Shown here in pieces: positions 25,432 through 33,936 of a stretch of DNA of 64,000 nt. The position numbers and the translations under genes are program-made. Source of the stretch: Bacteroidales bacterium. GTDB taxonomy: Bacteria > Bacteroidota > Bacteroidia > Bacteroidales > UBA932. The stretch covers positions 1 to 64,000 of the forward strand of contig JAFYRK010000108.1 of the NCBI GenBank assembly GCA_017559545.1. Direction: 5' to 3'. The notes under the pieces were generated by a model. That model saw only the letters and a list, made by a program, of their open reading frames with translations. It was not told the origin of the DNA and searched no databases. Numbering within the stretch: the first letter of the stretch is position 1; every line of letters begins with the position of its first letter.

Positions 25432-27510
25432 TTATAGCCAGCCGCCGTTGTCTGTGGCGAACGGTCTTGATACGATGGATATTTCACGAGAATATTTCAT
25501 TTCTCCGATGCCATCTTCGGTTGTGGTGTCCTTGCCGACTGCTGCGCTGAGAGTTATCTTTCCGGCTCCGATATTGTTGCACTGAATCTCAAGATATCCA
25601 TCTTTGATAACTGGGTCAGAAGCCAGGCCGAGTGATGTGCGTGATTCCTCGTCAATGTCAATGGTATATTCATCATGTGCGTTGCAGTATTTGCTTAGAT
25701 TGATCTTCACTGCCTTGCCTGCTTCTGCCATGACAGAAGGGGTTCCTTCTATCGCCATGAGGAATTTCCATGCGTCAAGCGCGCCTGTGCCCATGTTGTT
25801 GTGGTAACAGGTTCCTGCTGTGTACTGGTCAAGGTCATTTACGGAGGTCAGCAGGAGTGAAGTCATTTCTTCTCTGGTGAGTTTCTTTCCAAGTTTCTTG
25901 GCATATGATATTCCAAGTGCAACAACACCTGATACATGTGGACAGGCCATTGACGTTCCCTGCATGTACACATAATGTTTACCTTTTTCAGTCTCAATAC
26001 CAGGAGATGGTGTTGCTGATCCTGAAACTCCTGTTGAAAGAATCGTTGTGCTGTAGTCGTATTTATCTGCATTGGCTCCAGCGGCTGCCAATTCAGTGAC
26101 TTCTCCGCCAGGTGCTGCAATCTTACATCCTGGGCCGTAGTTGGTGTATTGTGCCGGCATGAAATCGCATCTGAACGCAGTTACAGATATTACATATGGC
26201 AGTGCTCCAGGGTAGATCGAGTATGGGTTCTGGTGGTTTCCAGCAGCAAATATAGCCATATTGCCCACGAGGGACTCGTGGTTGCTGTTTGCTGGGTCAA
26301 GGAAATATTTCAGTGCGGCATTCTCGAGTGTAGATGGCTTGATGTTGACTCCATTTACCTCTCCACCGTTGATGTAGAGATCGTCGCTTGTAATGATGTT
26401 GGAGTTTCCATATGAGCATTGTGCAATGCATGCTCCATTGTCGGCAGCGTAGATGAATGCGGCTGCATTCTGTGCATCTGTGCAGTATGATGAGCCCTGG
26501 AAGATCTGGCAGGTCATAAGTCTTACGCCGTCTCCGTTGCCGGTTCCTCCCGCAATTGAACTGACTCCCTTGCCATTGTTGTTTGTTGCTCCGATGATAC
26601 CGGCAACATGGGTTCCGTGGCCGCTTCCGGCAAAACTGTTGAGTGCGCTACCCTTGATAGTGGCAACTTGTTCTCCATTAAGGGCGCCATTTACGTAGTC
26701 GGCGTTTATTGCAAAGCAGTTTACGAAATTGAATCCGTTTTTGTCGTCTATGAATCCGTTGCCATCGTCATCCACTCCTGCTTCTCCATTGATCTCAGCT
26801 TCATTACTCCATACGGCATTCACCAGGTCCTCGTGTCTTGTCAATATTGCGCAGTCAAATACAGCAACAACAACGCTTGGATCGCCTCCTGTAAGCCTCC
26901 ATGCGTCCTTTACTCCGATGTCAGCTCCAGCTACCGAACCCTTTGCAATGGTTCCGTCGTTTACGAGATTCCACTGGTGCGCAGCAAATGTGTCGTTGAA
27001 TGTGATTGTTGACTCGCTTTGTGGGGCTGGGGAAGACTTTGTCACAGGTACTTCCTTAAAAGGGTATGCCTTCCCATCCCATACAGGTTGTACGGATCTG
27101 TTGTACTGTATAGAGCGTACTCTGCGGGATGCCGCCATTGTTGCAGCTACGGTTTCCGGTCTTGTCTGTGGGTCGAATCCTACGACGAACCATTGGTCAA
27201 GGCCATATTTTCGTGCCACCTCCATGTTCTTTGGTTTTACCGGAATTGCGGGAGTGAACGATGTGACGGCGATGTCCGGAAGAACCTCTTTTGAGATTTC
27301 AGTGAATCTCCCGTCTTCTATTGTCTTGACAGTCCCGGCGTCGAGTCTTACCAGCAGCGTGCCAGGAATTGGCTCTCCTTCACAGCTGCCGACAAGCTTT
27401 GCGCTGAGGGTGTGCTGTTCCTGCACTTGCGGTGTGTATTCGCTGATTTCCTTTGTGCATGAAATGCTGACAAGCACAAGGGCTGTCAGAATAGTGTGTG
27501 ATGTTTTCAT
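25432..27510 (-). CDS. S8 subtilisin-like serine protease, lipoprotein, copy 1
   Basis: Lipobox LVSISC near residue 18. An N-terminal region with IPGTLLVRLD resembles the propeptide of fervidolysin-type subtilases. The triad is D219 (VVAVFDCAILTRHEDL), H301 (SGHGTHVAG) and S520 (GTSMACPHVSG), with FAAGNHQ for the oxyanion. The C-terminal domain ends in DNGGWL. Compared with copy 2 it has extra loops (about 30 aa), mainly after the calcium-like DDDGNGFIDD segment. It starts 13 bases after the S41 protease gene. Confidence 0.9.
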   Translation of the reverse strand: MKTSHTILTALVLVSISCTKEISEYTPQVQEQHTLSAKLVGSCEGEPIPGTLLVRLDAGTVKTIEDGRFTEISKEVLPDIAVTSFTPAIPVKPKNMEVARKYGLDQWFVVGFDPQTRPETVAATMAASRRVRSIQYNRSVQPVWDGKAYPFKEVPVTKSSPAPQSESTITFNDTFAAHQWNLVNDGTIAKGSVAGADIGVKDAWRLTGGDPSVVVAVFDCAILTRHEDLVNAVWSNEAEINGEAGVDDDGNGFIDDKNGFNFVNCFAINADYVNGALNGEQVATIKGSALNSFAGSGHGTHVAGIIGATNNNGKGVSSIAGGTGNGDGVRLMTCQIFQGSSYCTDAQNAAAFIYAADNGACIAQCSYGNSNIITSDDLYINGGEVNGVNIKPSTLENAALKYFLDPANSNHESLVGNMAIFAAGNHQNPYSIYPGALPYVISVTAFRCDFMPAQYTNYGPGCKIAAPGGEVTELAAAGANADKYDYSTTILSTGVSGSATPSPGIETEKGKHYVYMQGTSMACPHVSGVVALGISYAKKLGKKLTREEMTSLLLTSVNDLDQYTAGTCYHNNMGTGALDAWKFLMAIEGTPSVMAEAGKAVKINLSKYCNAHDEYTIDIDEESRTSLGLASDPVIKDGYLEIQCNNIGAGKITLSAAVGKDTTTEDGIGEMKYSREISIVSRPFATDNGGWL

Positions 27511-27523
27511 ATAGTCTTAACGA

Positions 27524-29131
27524 TTATAGGGAGATAAGCGCCTTTTTCAGTTGCTCATCATATCTGAGTCTGATCTGCACTCCTGCTTTCTGGAACCAGT
27601 ATCTTGTAGCAAGTTCTTCCTCAATGAACGGTATGATCTCGTCCTTCTTCAGTCTGAGGAATTGTTCCTTTTCCATGTTGAGTGCCTTTTCCATAGCTGT
27701 GAGCTCGGCCTGCATTGTCTCTGCAAGTCCGTCCTCCTCCAGCTCTTTCTTCATCTGGTCATAAAGGGTTCTTGCGCTGCTTCGGTAGTCAAAATCCTGT
27801 GTCTTCGCGAACTCTACGAAATCCTCCCAATCGGCATCGCTGAAGTGGTAATTGTCTACAGCCGGGAGGCTTTCATGACGACGTGAGAAGTCAATCGCAT
27901 ACTGGTCTATGACGCCGCCCAGTACAAGAGCATAGACGAGTCTGCTATATTCTTTGTGCTCAATCTTTATGTCAGGGGTGATTCCTCCTCCGTCTCGTAC
28001 AATACGTCCGGAGGCTGTTTTGAATTCAGTTGTAAGCGAGTCTGGAATATGGCCTACGCTACCGTCCGCATTTCTGCGGCTGTAGTCAATCGCCTGCACG
28101 CAGCGTCCGCTAGGTGTATAGTATTTTGCGGTAGTCACCTTCATCTTGCCGTTATATGGGAGCGGACGGATGGATTGAACCAATCCCTTTCCGTAGCTTC
28201 GTGTACCCATGATTACACCTCTGTCGTGGTCCTGAATCGCTCCTGCGACAATCTCAGATGCTGATGCTGAGCCGGAATCAATGAGCACGATAATAGGCAT
28301 TTCAGTATCAACTGGCTCCAGTGAAGTGCGGTATTCGTATGATGAAGCGGCGCTGTTGCCCTTTGAGGTGACAGCGAGAGTGTTCTTTGGAAGGAAGATA
28401 GAGAGGATGTTCACAGCCTCGCTCATGAGACCGCCGCCATTGCCTCGCAGGTCGAGAACAAACCTCTTCATTCCGGCCTTCTTCAGCTCTATGAACTTTG
28501 TCCTTACTTCTGCGCCGACATTTTCTGTGAATCCGGAAAGAAGCAGGTAGCCTGTTGAGTCGTCAAGCATTGCCGCGTACTCCACGTCAGGGAGATGGAT
28601 CCTCTCGCGCACAACCGGAACATCAAGTGTGTCTCCTGTACGAGCCTTCTTTACGGTGAAGATGACAGTAGTTCCGGGTTTTCCTTTCATCCTGTCGGTG
28701 CTTTCCTTGATCTCCAGTTCCTTTGTCAGGACTCCATCGATCGCTACGATCTCGTCACCGCATACAAGTCCGGCCTTTACTGCAGGGGAACCGGCGTATG
28801 GTTCGTTGATGATCACGTTGCTGCCCTTTGGCTTATGGATGATTGCTCCGATACCTCCGTAGGTGTTTGAAAGCATCATCTGGAGGTCGTCATTTTCCTC
28901 TTCCGGTATATACACGGTGTATGGGTCAAGAGCTTCGAGCATCGCATCGACTCCTGCTCTCATTATTCTATCCACGGGAAGGGAATCCACATATGAGCTG
29001 TTCAACTCCTTGACGATACCGTTGTGGATCTCTGTCCATTTTCCGAGCTTGAAGCTCTTTGACTGGCCTGCAGCAGTTGTAGCTGCAAAAAAAGTCACGG
29101 CGATAGCCGCGATGGTATATAATTTTCTCAT
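27524..29131 (-). CDS. S41 family C-terminal processing protease
   Basis: A signal peptide (about 1-22) leads to an N-terminal helical domain, a PDZ domain (about 85-170, YGGIGAII and GLVCGDEIVAIDG) and the S41 catalytic domain with LRGNGGG, the nucleophile region DSGSASASE and the lysine in SYGKGLVQ. A C-terminal helical part of about 150 residues is typical of Bacteroidetes members. It probably degrades or trims periplasmic proteins. It is the first gene of the minus-strand protease island. Confidence 0.92.
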   Translation of the reverse strand: MRKLYTIAAIAVTFFAATTAAGQSKSFKLGKWTEIHNGIVKELNSSYVDSLPVDRIMRAGVDAMLEALDPYTVYIPEEENDDLQMMLSNTYGGIGAIIHKPKGSNVIINEPYAGSPAVKAGLVCGDEIVAIDGVLTKELEIKESTDRMKGKPGTTVIFTVKKARTGDTLDVPVVRERIHLPDVEYAAMLDDSTGYLLLSGFTENVGAEVRTKFIELKKAGMKRFVLDLRGNGGGLMSEAVNILSIFLPKNTLAVTSKGNSAASSYEYRTSLEPVDTEMPIIVLIDSGSASASEIVAGAIQDHDRGVIMGTRSYGKGLVQSIRPLPYNGKMKVTTAKYYTPSGRCVQAIDYSRRNADGSVGHIPDSLTTEFKTASGRIVRDGGGITPDIKIEHKEYSRLVYALVLGGVIDQYAIDFSRRHESLPAVDNYHFSDADWEDFVEFAKTQDFDYRSSARTLYDQMKKELEEDGLAETMQAELTAMEKALNMEKEQFLRLKKDEIIPFIEEELATRYWFQKAGVQIRLRYDEQLKKALISL

Positions 29132-29135
29132 ACCA

Positions 29136-29143
29136 CAAAAGTA
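29136..29143 (-). promoter_or_regulatory. -7 element of the S41/S8 protease island
   Basis: TACTTTTG read on the minus strand, only 4 bases before ATG 29131. If used, the mRNA would be nearly leaderless. Confidence 0.4.
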
Positions 29144-29156
29144 CGAAATATTTTTA

Positions 29157-29164
29157 TACCTTTG
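29157..29164 (+). promoter_or_regulatory. -7 element of rdgB-recO
   Basis: TACCTTTG, 33 bases upstream of ATG 29198, back to back with the protease promoter. Confidence 0.5.
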
Positions 29165-29197
29165 CGCCGGTTTAATAAGTAATGAAAAGCAGTTTAT

Positions 29198-29827
29198 ATG
29201 AAGATTGTGTTTGCAACGGGAAATGTAGGCAAACTGCGTGAGGCGTCAGAAATCTTAGGCGAGGGCTTTGAACTCGTTTCTCTCGCCGATGTGGGGATAT
29301 TGGAAGATATTCCTGAAACAGGAAATACATTGAGAGCCAACTCATTGCAGAAGGCTCAATATCTATATGAAAAGTTGGGCTGTAACTGTTTTGCCGACGA
29401 TACAGGACTGGAGGTAGATGCCTTGGGTGGCGCTCCAGGCGTGTACACAGCTCGTTATGCGGGAGATGATAAGGACTTCAACAAGAACATGGACAAGGTC
29501 CTTTATGAACTTGGCGTAATCGAAGGTGAGGCCAGAATGGCGGAATCCTTTGGCCTCAAGGTTAAGAAGGTTTCCAGAAGAGCCCGCTTCAAGAGTGTCA
29601 TCACTCTCATCATAGACGGCCAGATCAGAGTGTTTGAAGGTGCTCTTGAGGGCGTAATTGCGCGTGAGAAGTCCGGTAACGGCGGCTTTGGATATGATCC
29701 AATATTCATCGCAGACGAGTATCCCGGTCTTACATTGGCAGACATTTCCGAGGAAGAGAAGAACGCCATCTCCCATAGGGGCAAGGCCCTTCGTGCAATG
29801 GCGGCCTGGCTGCATGAAAATGCCTGA
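29198..29827 (+). CDS. rdgB: Non-canonical purine NTP pyrophosphatase (RdgB/HAM1)
   Basis: It removes dITP, XTP and similar bases from the nucleotide pool. The N terminus FATGNVGKLREA is the family signature, followed by ADDTGLEVDALGGAPGVYTARYAG, GNGGFGYDPIF and ISHRGKALRAM. The length of 209 aa is normal. Directly after its stop lies a palindromic repeat, then recO. Confidence 0.95.
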   Translation: MKIVFATGNVGKLREASEILGEGFELVSLADVGILEDIPETGNTLRANSLQKAQYLYEKLGCNCFADDTGLEVDALGGAPGVYTARYAGDDKDFNKNMDKVLYELGVIEGEARMAESFGLKVKKVSRRARFKSVITLIIDGQIRVFEGALEGVIAREKSGNGGFGYDPIFIADEYPGLTLADISEEEKNAISHRGKALRAMAAWLHENA

Positions 29828-29831
29828 ATTA

Positions 29832-29857
29832 TCATCCCGAGCGAAGTCAAGGGACCT
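29832..29857 (+). repeat. Palindromic repeat between rdgB and recO
   Basis: The 26 bases begin TCATCCCGAGCGAAGTC and end GGGACCT, with TCCC (29835-29838) facing GGGA (29851-29854). It resembles the same group of dispersed palindromes as the repeats in feoB and rsgA, and starts 4 bases after the rdgB stop. Confidence 0.55.
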
Positions 29858-29869
29858 AAAACGTAAGTC

Positions 29870-30523
29870 ATGACAAAGAATACCGAACTGATAGTTCTGC
29901 ATACCACCAAGTTCGGTGAGAACTCTCTCGTCGTCCATACTCTCAGCAGGGAATATGGACGACGAAGTTTTCTTGTGCGCGGCGTCGGGAAGAAGTCCGG
30001 TATGTCGCTTTTTCTGCCTTTGACGCTTCTGGAGGGCGATGTTATAGAGTCTTCAAAATCAACACTCTTTACTGTCAAAGGTCTGGTTTCACGCGCTCCG
30101 TTGATGGGTATCAGGAACAGCATCTACAAGAACACCATGACAATGTTCATGGCTGAGGTCATGTTCCGTGTCCTGAAGGACGGGATGTATGAGCAGGGTA
30201 TGTATGAGTGGTGTGAGAAGAATATTCTTCTTCTTGATGCAATACAGACCGATTTCAGTAACTTCCATATCAGGTTCCTTTTGGAGCTGGCTGTCCAGCT
30301 GGGTTTCCGTCCGGAGACCGAAGACCTCATGCCGTTTGTGGGTGACCATTATCCTCTTGTCCGGCAGTTCATGACGTTGCCGTTCGCAGACTCTATGCTG
30401 GTACCTCTCAATGGGCCTGTAAGAAACGAAATAGCGGAGGAAATCCTCCGCTACATAGAATTTCATACCGACTCAGCGGTAAACGTAAACTCCCTGAAAG
30501 TTCTCCGCGAACTCTTCGCCTAG
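29870..30523 (+). CDS. recO: DNA repair protein RecO
   Basis: It loads RecA on SSB-coated DNA in the RecFOR pathway. The N-terminal OB fold shows ELIVLHTTKFGENSLVV, GRRSFLVRGVGKK; the C-terminal helical domain has FRVLKDGMYEQGMYEW and FLLELAVQLGFRPE. The zinc cysteines of some RecO proteins are absent, as in other Bacteroidetes. It ends four bases into the convergent U32 gene. Confidence 0.9.
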   Translation: MTKNTELIVLHTTKFGENSLVVHTLSREYGRRSFLVRGVGKKSGMSLFLPLTLLEGDVIESSKSTLFTVKGLVSRAPLMGIRNSIYKNTMTMFMAEVMFRVLKDGMYEQGMYEWCEKNILLLDAIQTDFSNFHIRFLLELAVQLGFRPETEDLMPFVGDHYPLVRQFMTLPFADSMLVPLNGPVRNEIAEEILRYIEFHTDSAVNVNSLKVLRELFA

Positions 30524-31848
30524 ACTTCCGGCCAGACGTAGACTTTGTCGCTGCGGCGAAGGCGGGACTCTTCAATGGCGCGGCATGCTGTCTCGTTGCA
30601 ACCGTCGCCGCACAGGCTGAGAGCCTCTTCGCGTGCTCCAGGGACAACCTTGCTCCAGTCGATTGCTATTGAGCAGTATGTTCCCTTGGTTGCTTCCTGT
30701 ACTGGCTTAAGGTCGACACGGATTTCAGGAATGGTATACTCTACACAACCTGATGTAGGTCCTATTATGAGGATCTTGTCCCCAACTCTCAATGGGTGTG
30801 ACTCCACAAGAATCTCGGCAACTCCGAGTTTGCCGAACCAGTTGGTGACCTTTCCACTATATACTTTCTTACGGGTTGCGGTGCTGCCGTATACATCACA
30901 CCACTCTCCCATCTTCGCTCCCTGGTAGTATCCTCCCCAGAATCCTCTGTTGAATACTTCCTCCAGTTCTGCCTTCATAGACTCTCCGAGCTCCGGTGTG
31001 TATGTGCCATCGCATACTGCGTCGGCAGCGCGACGGTAGCATGATGCCACTCGCTTCACATATTCGGCCGAACGTGCACGTCCTTCAATCTTGAACACTG
31101 TAACTCCAGCGTCGATGATCTTGTCCATGAACTCGATGGTACACAGGTCCTTAGGTGACATGATGTACTTGTTGTCGATCTCCAGCTGCATGCCTGTTTC
31201 CCTATCCTCGACCTTGTATGCACGGCGGCAAAGCTGGAAGCATGAACCGCGATTTGCTGATGCTCCATATTCATGAAGGCTGAGGTAGCATTTCCCTGAA
31301 ATAGCCATGCAGAGTGCTCCGTGTGCGAACATCTCGATCTCTACGATGCGGCCTGATGGTCCGCAGATCTGTTCCTCATCAATGATCCTTTTGATCTCCT
31401 TTACCTGTCCGAGATTCAGTTCGCGGGCAAGTACAATCACGTCAGCGAACTGCGCATAGAAACGCAATGCTTCGATGTTCGAGATGCTGAGCTGGGTGGA
31501 GATATGCACTTCCACTCCAATCTGACGTGCGTAGATGATGGCTGCCATGTCAGAGGCGATCACGGCTGTTATGCCGGCTGCCTTGGCTGCATCCAGCGTA
31601 CGTCTCATATCCTCAAGGTCTTCGCCGAAAAGGGCGATGTTGAGGGTGAGGTATGTCTTGACACCATACTTAGAGCAGATGCGTACGATCTCCTCAAGGT
31701 CAGTCATCTTGAAATTGTTGGCGGAGTGTGACCTCATGTTGAGTTTCTCAACTCCGAAGTACACGGAGTCTGCTCCTCCCTGTATGGCTGCGTGCAGGCA
31801 CTCGAAGTTGCCTGCAGGGGCCATGATCTCCAGTTTCTTCTTTTCCAT
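30520..31848 (-). CDS. U32 family protein, probable tRNA hydroxylation enzyme TrhP-like
   Basis: The start LEIMAPAGNFECLHAAIQGGADSVYFG is the U32 pattern. The conserved cysteine block appears as GALCMAISGKCYL then RGSCFQLCRRAY. Members of this length (442 aa) with that block match the YegQ/TrhP branch, which makes 5-hydroxyuridine at tRNA position 34, rather than collagenase. It shares one base with the upstream polyprenyl synthase gene, so the two are likely co-transcribed. Confidence 0.85.
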   Translation of the reverse strand: MEKKKLEIMAPAGNFECLHAAIQGGADSVYFGVEKLNMRSHSANNFKMTDLEEIVRICSKYGVKTYLTLNIALFGEDLEDMRRTLDAAKAAGITAVIASDMAAIIYARQIGVEVHISTQLSISNIEALRFYAQFADVIVLARELNLGQVKEIKRIIDEEQICGPSGRIVEIEMFAHGALCMAISGKCYLSLHEYGASANRGSCFQLCRRAYKVEDRETGMQLEIDNKYIMSPKDLCTIEFMDKIIDAGVTVFKIEGRARSAEYVKRVASCYRRAADAVCDGTYTPELGESMKAELEEVFNRGFWGGYYQGAKMGEWCDVYGSTATRKKVYSGKVTNWFGKLGVAEILVESHPLRVGDKILIIGPTSGCVEYTIPEIRVDLKPVQEATKGTYCSIAIDWSKVVPGAREEALSLCGDGCNETACRAIEESRLRRSDKVYVWPEV

Positions 31849-32834
31849 TATTTTGTTCTACCTATCAGTTTCTTGGCATAGTTTTCAAGCAGGGCGGCCT
31901 TTTCAGGAGAGAGTCCCAACTGGGTGATGTGTCCCATTGCCTGTGTGTGCAGTCTTATGATCTCCTGTTTTGCCTCCTCGCCGACCTCAAGTGCTGCATA
32001 GATGTCCTTGACAGCAGCAATTTTGGCAGTTCTCTGTTCTTCAGTCTCTATCGGCATCTCCATGGCGGCAAGCAGTTGCTCGCGTACCTGTCCCGATGCC
32101 TTCTCGAAGGCCCTGGTAGTCAGCCAGTTCTTCTTGTTGTTGAGGATGTCGCCTCCGATTGCCTTTCCGAACACCTTAGGGTCGGCATAAGTGTCTAGCC
32201 AGTCGTCAGCAACCTGGAATGCCAATCCGAGGTCATATCCATATTTATACAGGAGGTCGCACTCGTAAGCAGGAGCTTCCGCAATTATTGCTCCGAGCTT
32301 TGCGGCACATGCTATCAGCACAGCGGTCTTTAGTCCGATCATCTTCAGATAGCTTGACATCGGTACAATGTCATTCTTTTCGAAATCCATGTCGTACTGC
32401 TGACCCTCGCATACTTCTGCGGCTGTCTGGGAGAACAGTTCAAGTGCCTGAGGAAGCACATGAGCCGGTGCCTTGGCTATCATCTTGTAGCTTTCGATCG
32501 ACATTACGTCACCCGATAGTATGGCAGTGTTCTCATCCCACCTGCGGTACACAGTCGGCACTCCGCGACGCACTTCTGCCTTGTCCATGATGTCGTCGTG
32601 AATCAAGGTAAAGCTGTGGAAGACTTCTATTGCAGCAGCTGGTATAAGAATCTCCTCGTTGAAAGTGTCCTTGTATAGCGCGTATGTAGTGAGGCACAGG
32701 CGAGGGCGGATTCTCTTTCCTCCTATCTGGATCATGTACCTGAGCGGGTCGTAAAGTCCCGCAGGCTCCGGAGTGAATGACAGATTGTCGAACATCTCCT
32801 TCAGAGCAGCGTCAATATGGGTTTCCTGTATCAT
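31848..32834 (-). CDS. Polyprenyl diphosphate synthase (IspA/geranylgeranyl type)
   Basis: It elongates isoprenoid chains from IPP and an allylic primer. The first aspartate-rich motif is HDDIMD, preceded by GGKRIRPRL; the second aspartate region is QVADDWLDTYAD, with the following K in GKAIGGDILNNKKNWL. The residues before the first motif suggest a short-chain product (C15 or C20). The -7 box lies at 32857-32864. Confidence 0.92.
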   Translation of the reverse strand: MIQETHIDAALKEMFDNLSFTPEPAGLYDPLRYMIQIGGKRIRPRLCLTTYALYKDTFNEEILIPAAAIEVFHSFTLIHDDIMDKAEVRRGVPTVYRRWDENTAILSGDVMSIESYKMIAKAPAHVLPQALELFSQTAAEVCEGQQYDMDFEKNDIVPMSSYLKMIGLKTAVLIACAAKLGAIIAEAPAYECDLLYKYGYDLGLAFQVADDWLDTYADPKVFGKAIGGDILNNKKNWLTTRAFEKASGQVREQLLAAMEMPIETEEQRTAKIAAVKDIYAALEVGEEAKQEIIRLHTQAMGHITQLGLSPEKAALLENYAKKLIGRTK

Positions 32835-32856
32835 GGTGTTTAAAATCTACAATATG

Positions 32857-32864
32857 CAAAGGTA
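32857..32864 (-). promoter_or_regulatory. -7 element of the polyprenyl synthase / U32 operon
   Basis: TACCTTTG on the minus strand, 22 bases before ATG 32834. It faces away from the rsgA promoter. Confidence 0.55.
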
Positions 32865-32886
32865 GTGATTTTTGTTGTGTTTTTGT

Positions 32887-32894
32887 TATCTTTG
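32887..32894 (+). promoter_or_regulatory. -7 element of rsgA
   Basis: TATCTTTG, 4 bases before ATG 32899. The mRNA would be leaderless or nearly so if this box is used. Confidence 0.45.
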
Positions 32895-32898
32895 CAAC

Positions 32899-33936
32899 AT
32901 GATTATAAATGGACAAGCGACAGTAGTAAAACATACCGGTAGCCACTATCTGCTGGCTCAACTCCCCCAGTGGGATCTCTTTCCGGCAGTGTTGAGAGGA
33001 AAGATCAGGCTTAAGGGCAGCACTGCGACCAACCCAGTTGCGGTTGGTGACCATGTGACATTCTCTGTAGATGTTCCGGATGATGCTTTTGTGCAGGAGG
33101 GCGGTGTGCTGACCGATGACGGAAGAAGGGTCTCGATGGAGTATCTCATTCTGGAGAACCCTGCGGCCATCACTGCGGTACAGCAAAGAAAGAACTACAT
33201 CATCCGCAAGTCTACAAATCTTTCGCGCCAGTCGCATATCATCGCGGCCAATCTTGACCGTGCATTCATAATCGCAACCATAGATTATCCTGAAATCAAA
33301 CTTCCGTTCCTGGACAGGATTCTGGTGACATGTGAGGTGTACAATATCCCTGTGACCATAGTCCTGAACAAGGTCGATCTTTATCGAGAGTCCCATGCGG
33401 AAATGCTTGAAGCATTCCATGAGATATATGAGGGTGCAGGCTATCCTGTCATGGAAGTATCGGCTCTTACAGGTGAGGGAGTAGATGCCCTCAGAGAGGC
33501 CTGCTGCGGACATGTTTCGCTGTTCTCGGGAGTATCCGGTGTCGGCAAATCATCGCTCATCAAGGCCCTTGACCCATCGCTTGATCCGAGGGTCGGTGAA
33601 ATCTCGGATGTTCACCTTCAGGGTAAGCATACAACCACATTCTATGAGATGTATGCCCTTTCTACCTGTCATTCTGAACATGGTGAAGAATCTCATGGTT
33701 TCATCGTTGACACTCCAGGTCTTCGCGGCTTCGGACTGGTAGATCTCAAGAAGGAAGAGATCGCGCTTTACTTCCCGGAAATGCTGAAGGTTTCGGAGAA
33801 CTGCCGCTTCGCTCCATGTACACATACGCATGAACCCGGATGTGCAGTAAAGGAGGCTGTAGAAGCAGGGGAAATCAGCTATGACCGCTACTCTTCATAC
33901 CTTGGTATGCTTGACGAAGAGGGGAAATACAGATAA
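32899..33936 (+). CDS. rsgA: Ribosome small subunit-dependent GTPase A
   Basis: It is a late 30S assembly GTPase with circularly permuted G motifs. An N-terminal OB fold (about 1-85) is followed by NKVD (G4), SGVSGVGKSSL (G1), HTTT (switch) and DTPGLRGFG (G3). The C-terminal zinc knuckle is visible in NCRFAPCTHTHEPGC. Between the HTTT switch and G3 there are about 12 extra residues (STCHSEHGEESHG) encoded by a palindromic DNA repeat. ATG 32899 is chosen over an upstream TTG. The stop overlaps the next start (TAATG). Confidence 0.94.
   Translation: MIINGQATVVKHTGSHYLLAQLPQWDLFPAVLRGKIRLKGSTATNPVAVGDHVTFSVDVPDDAFVQEGGVLTDDGRRVSMEYLILENPAAITAVQQRKNYIIRKSTNLSRQSHIIAANLDRAFIIATIDYPEIKLPFLDRILVTCEVYNIPVTIVLNKVDLYRESHAEMLEAFHEIYEGAGYPVMEVSALTGEGVDALREACCGHVSLFSGVSGVGKSSLIKALDPSLDPRVGEISDVHLQGKHTTTFYEMYALSTCHSEHGEESHGFIVDTPGLRGFGLVDLKKEEIALYFPEMLKVSENCRFAPCTHTHEPGCAVKEAVEAGEISYDRYSSYLGMLDEEGKYR
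33666..33698 (+). repeat. Palindromic repeat inside rsgA
   Basis: GTCATTCTGAACATGGTGAA then GAATCTCATGG forms a hairpin with ATTCT (33671-33675) and AGAAT (33687-33691). It resembles the widespread repeat type GTCATTCTGAGCGAAG-n-AGAATCT. It is in frame and translated as CHSEHGEESHG. Confidence 0.7.

Noticed and set aside
26729..27514. 261-codon open frame on the plus strand opposite the first subtilase
   Set aside because: It lies wholly antisense to a gene with clear catalytic motifs and signal peptide; its protein is serine-rich with no recognisable domain, as expected of a shadow frame.
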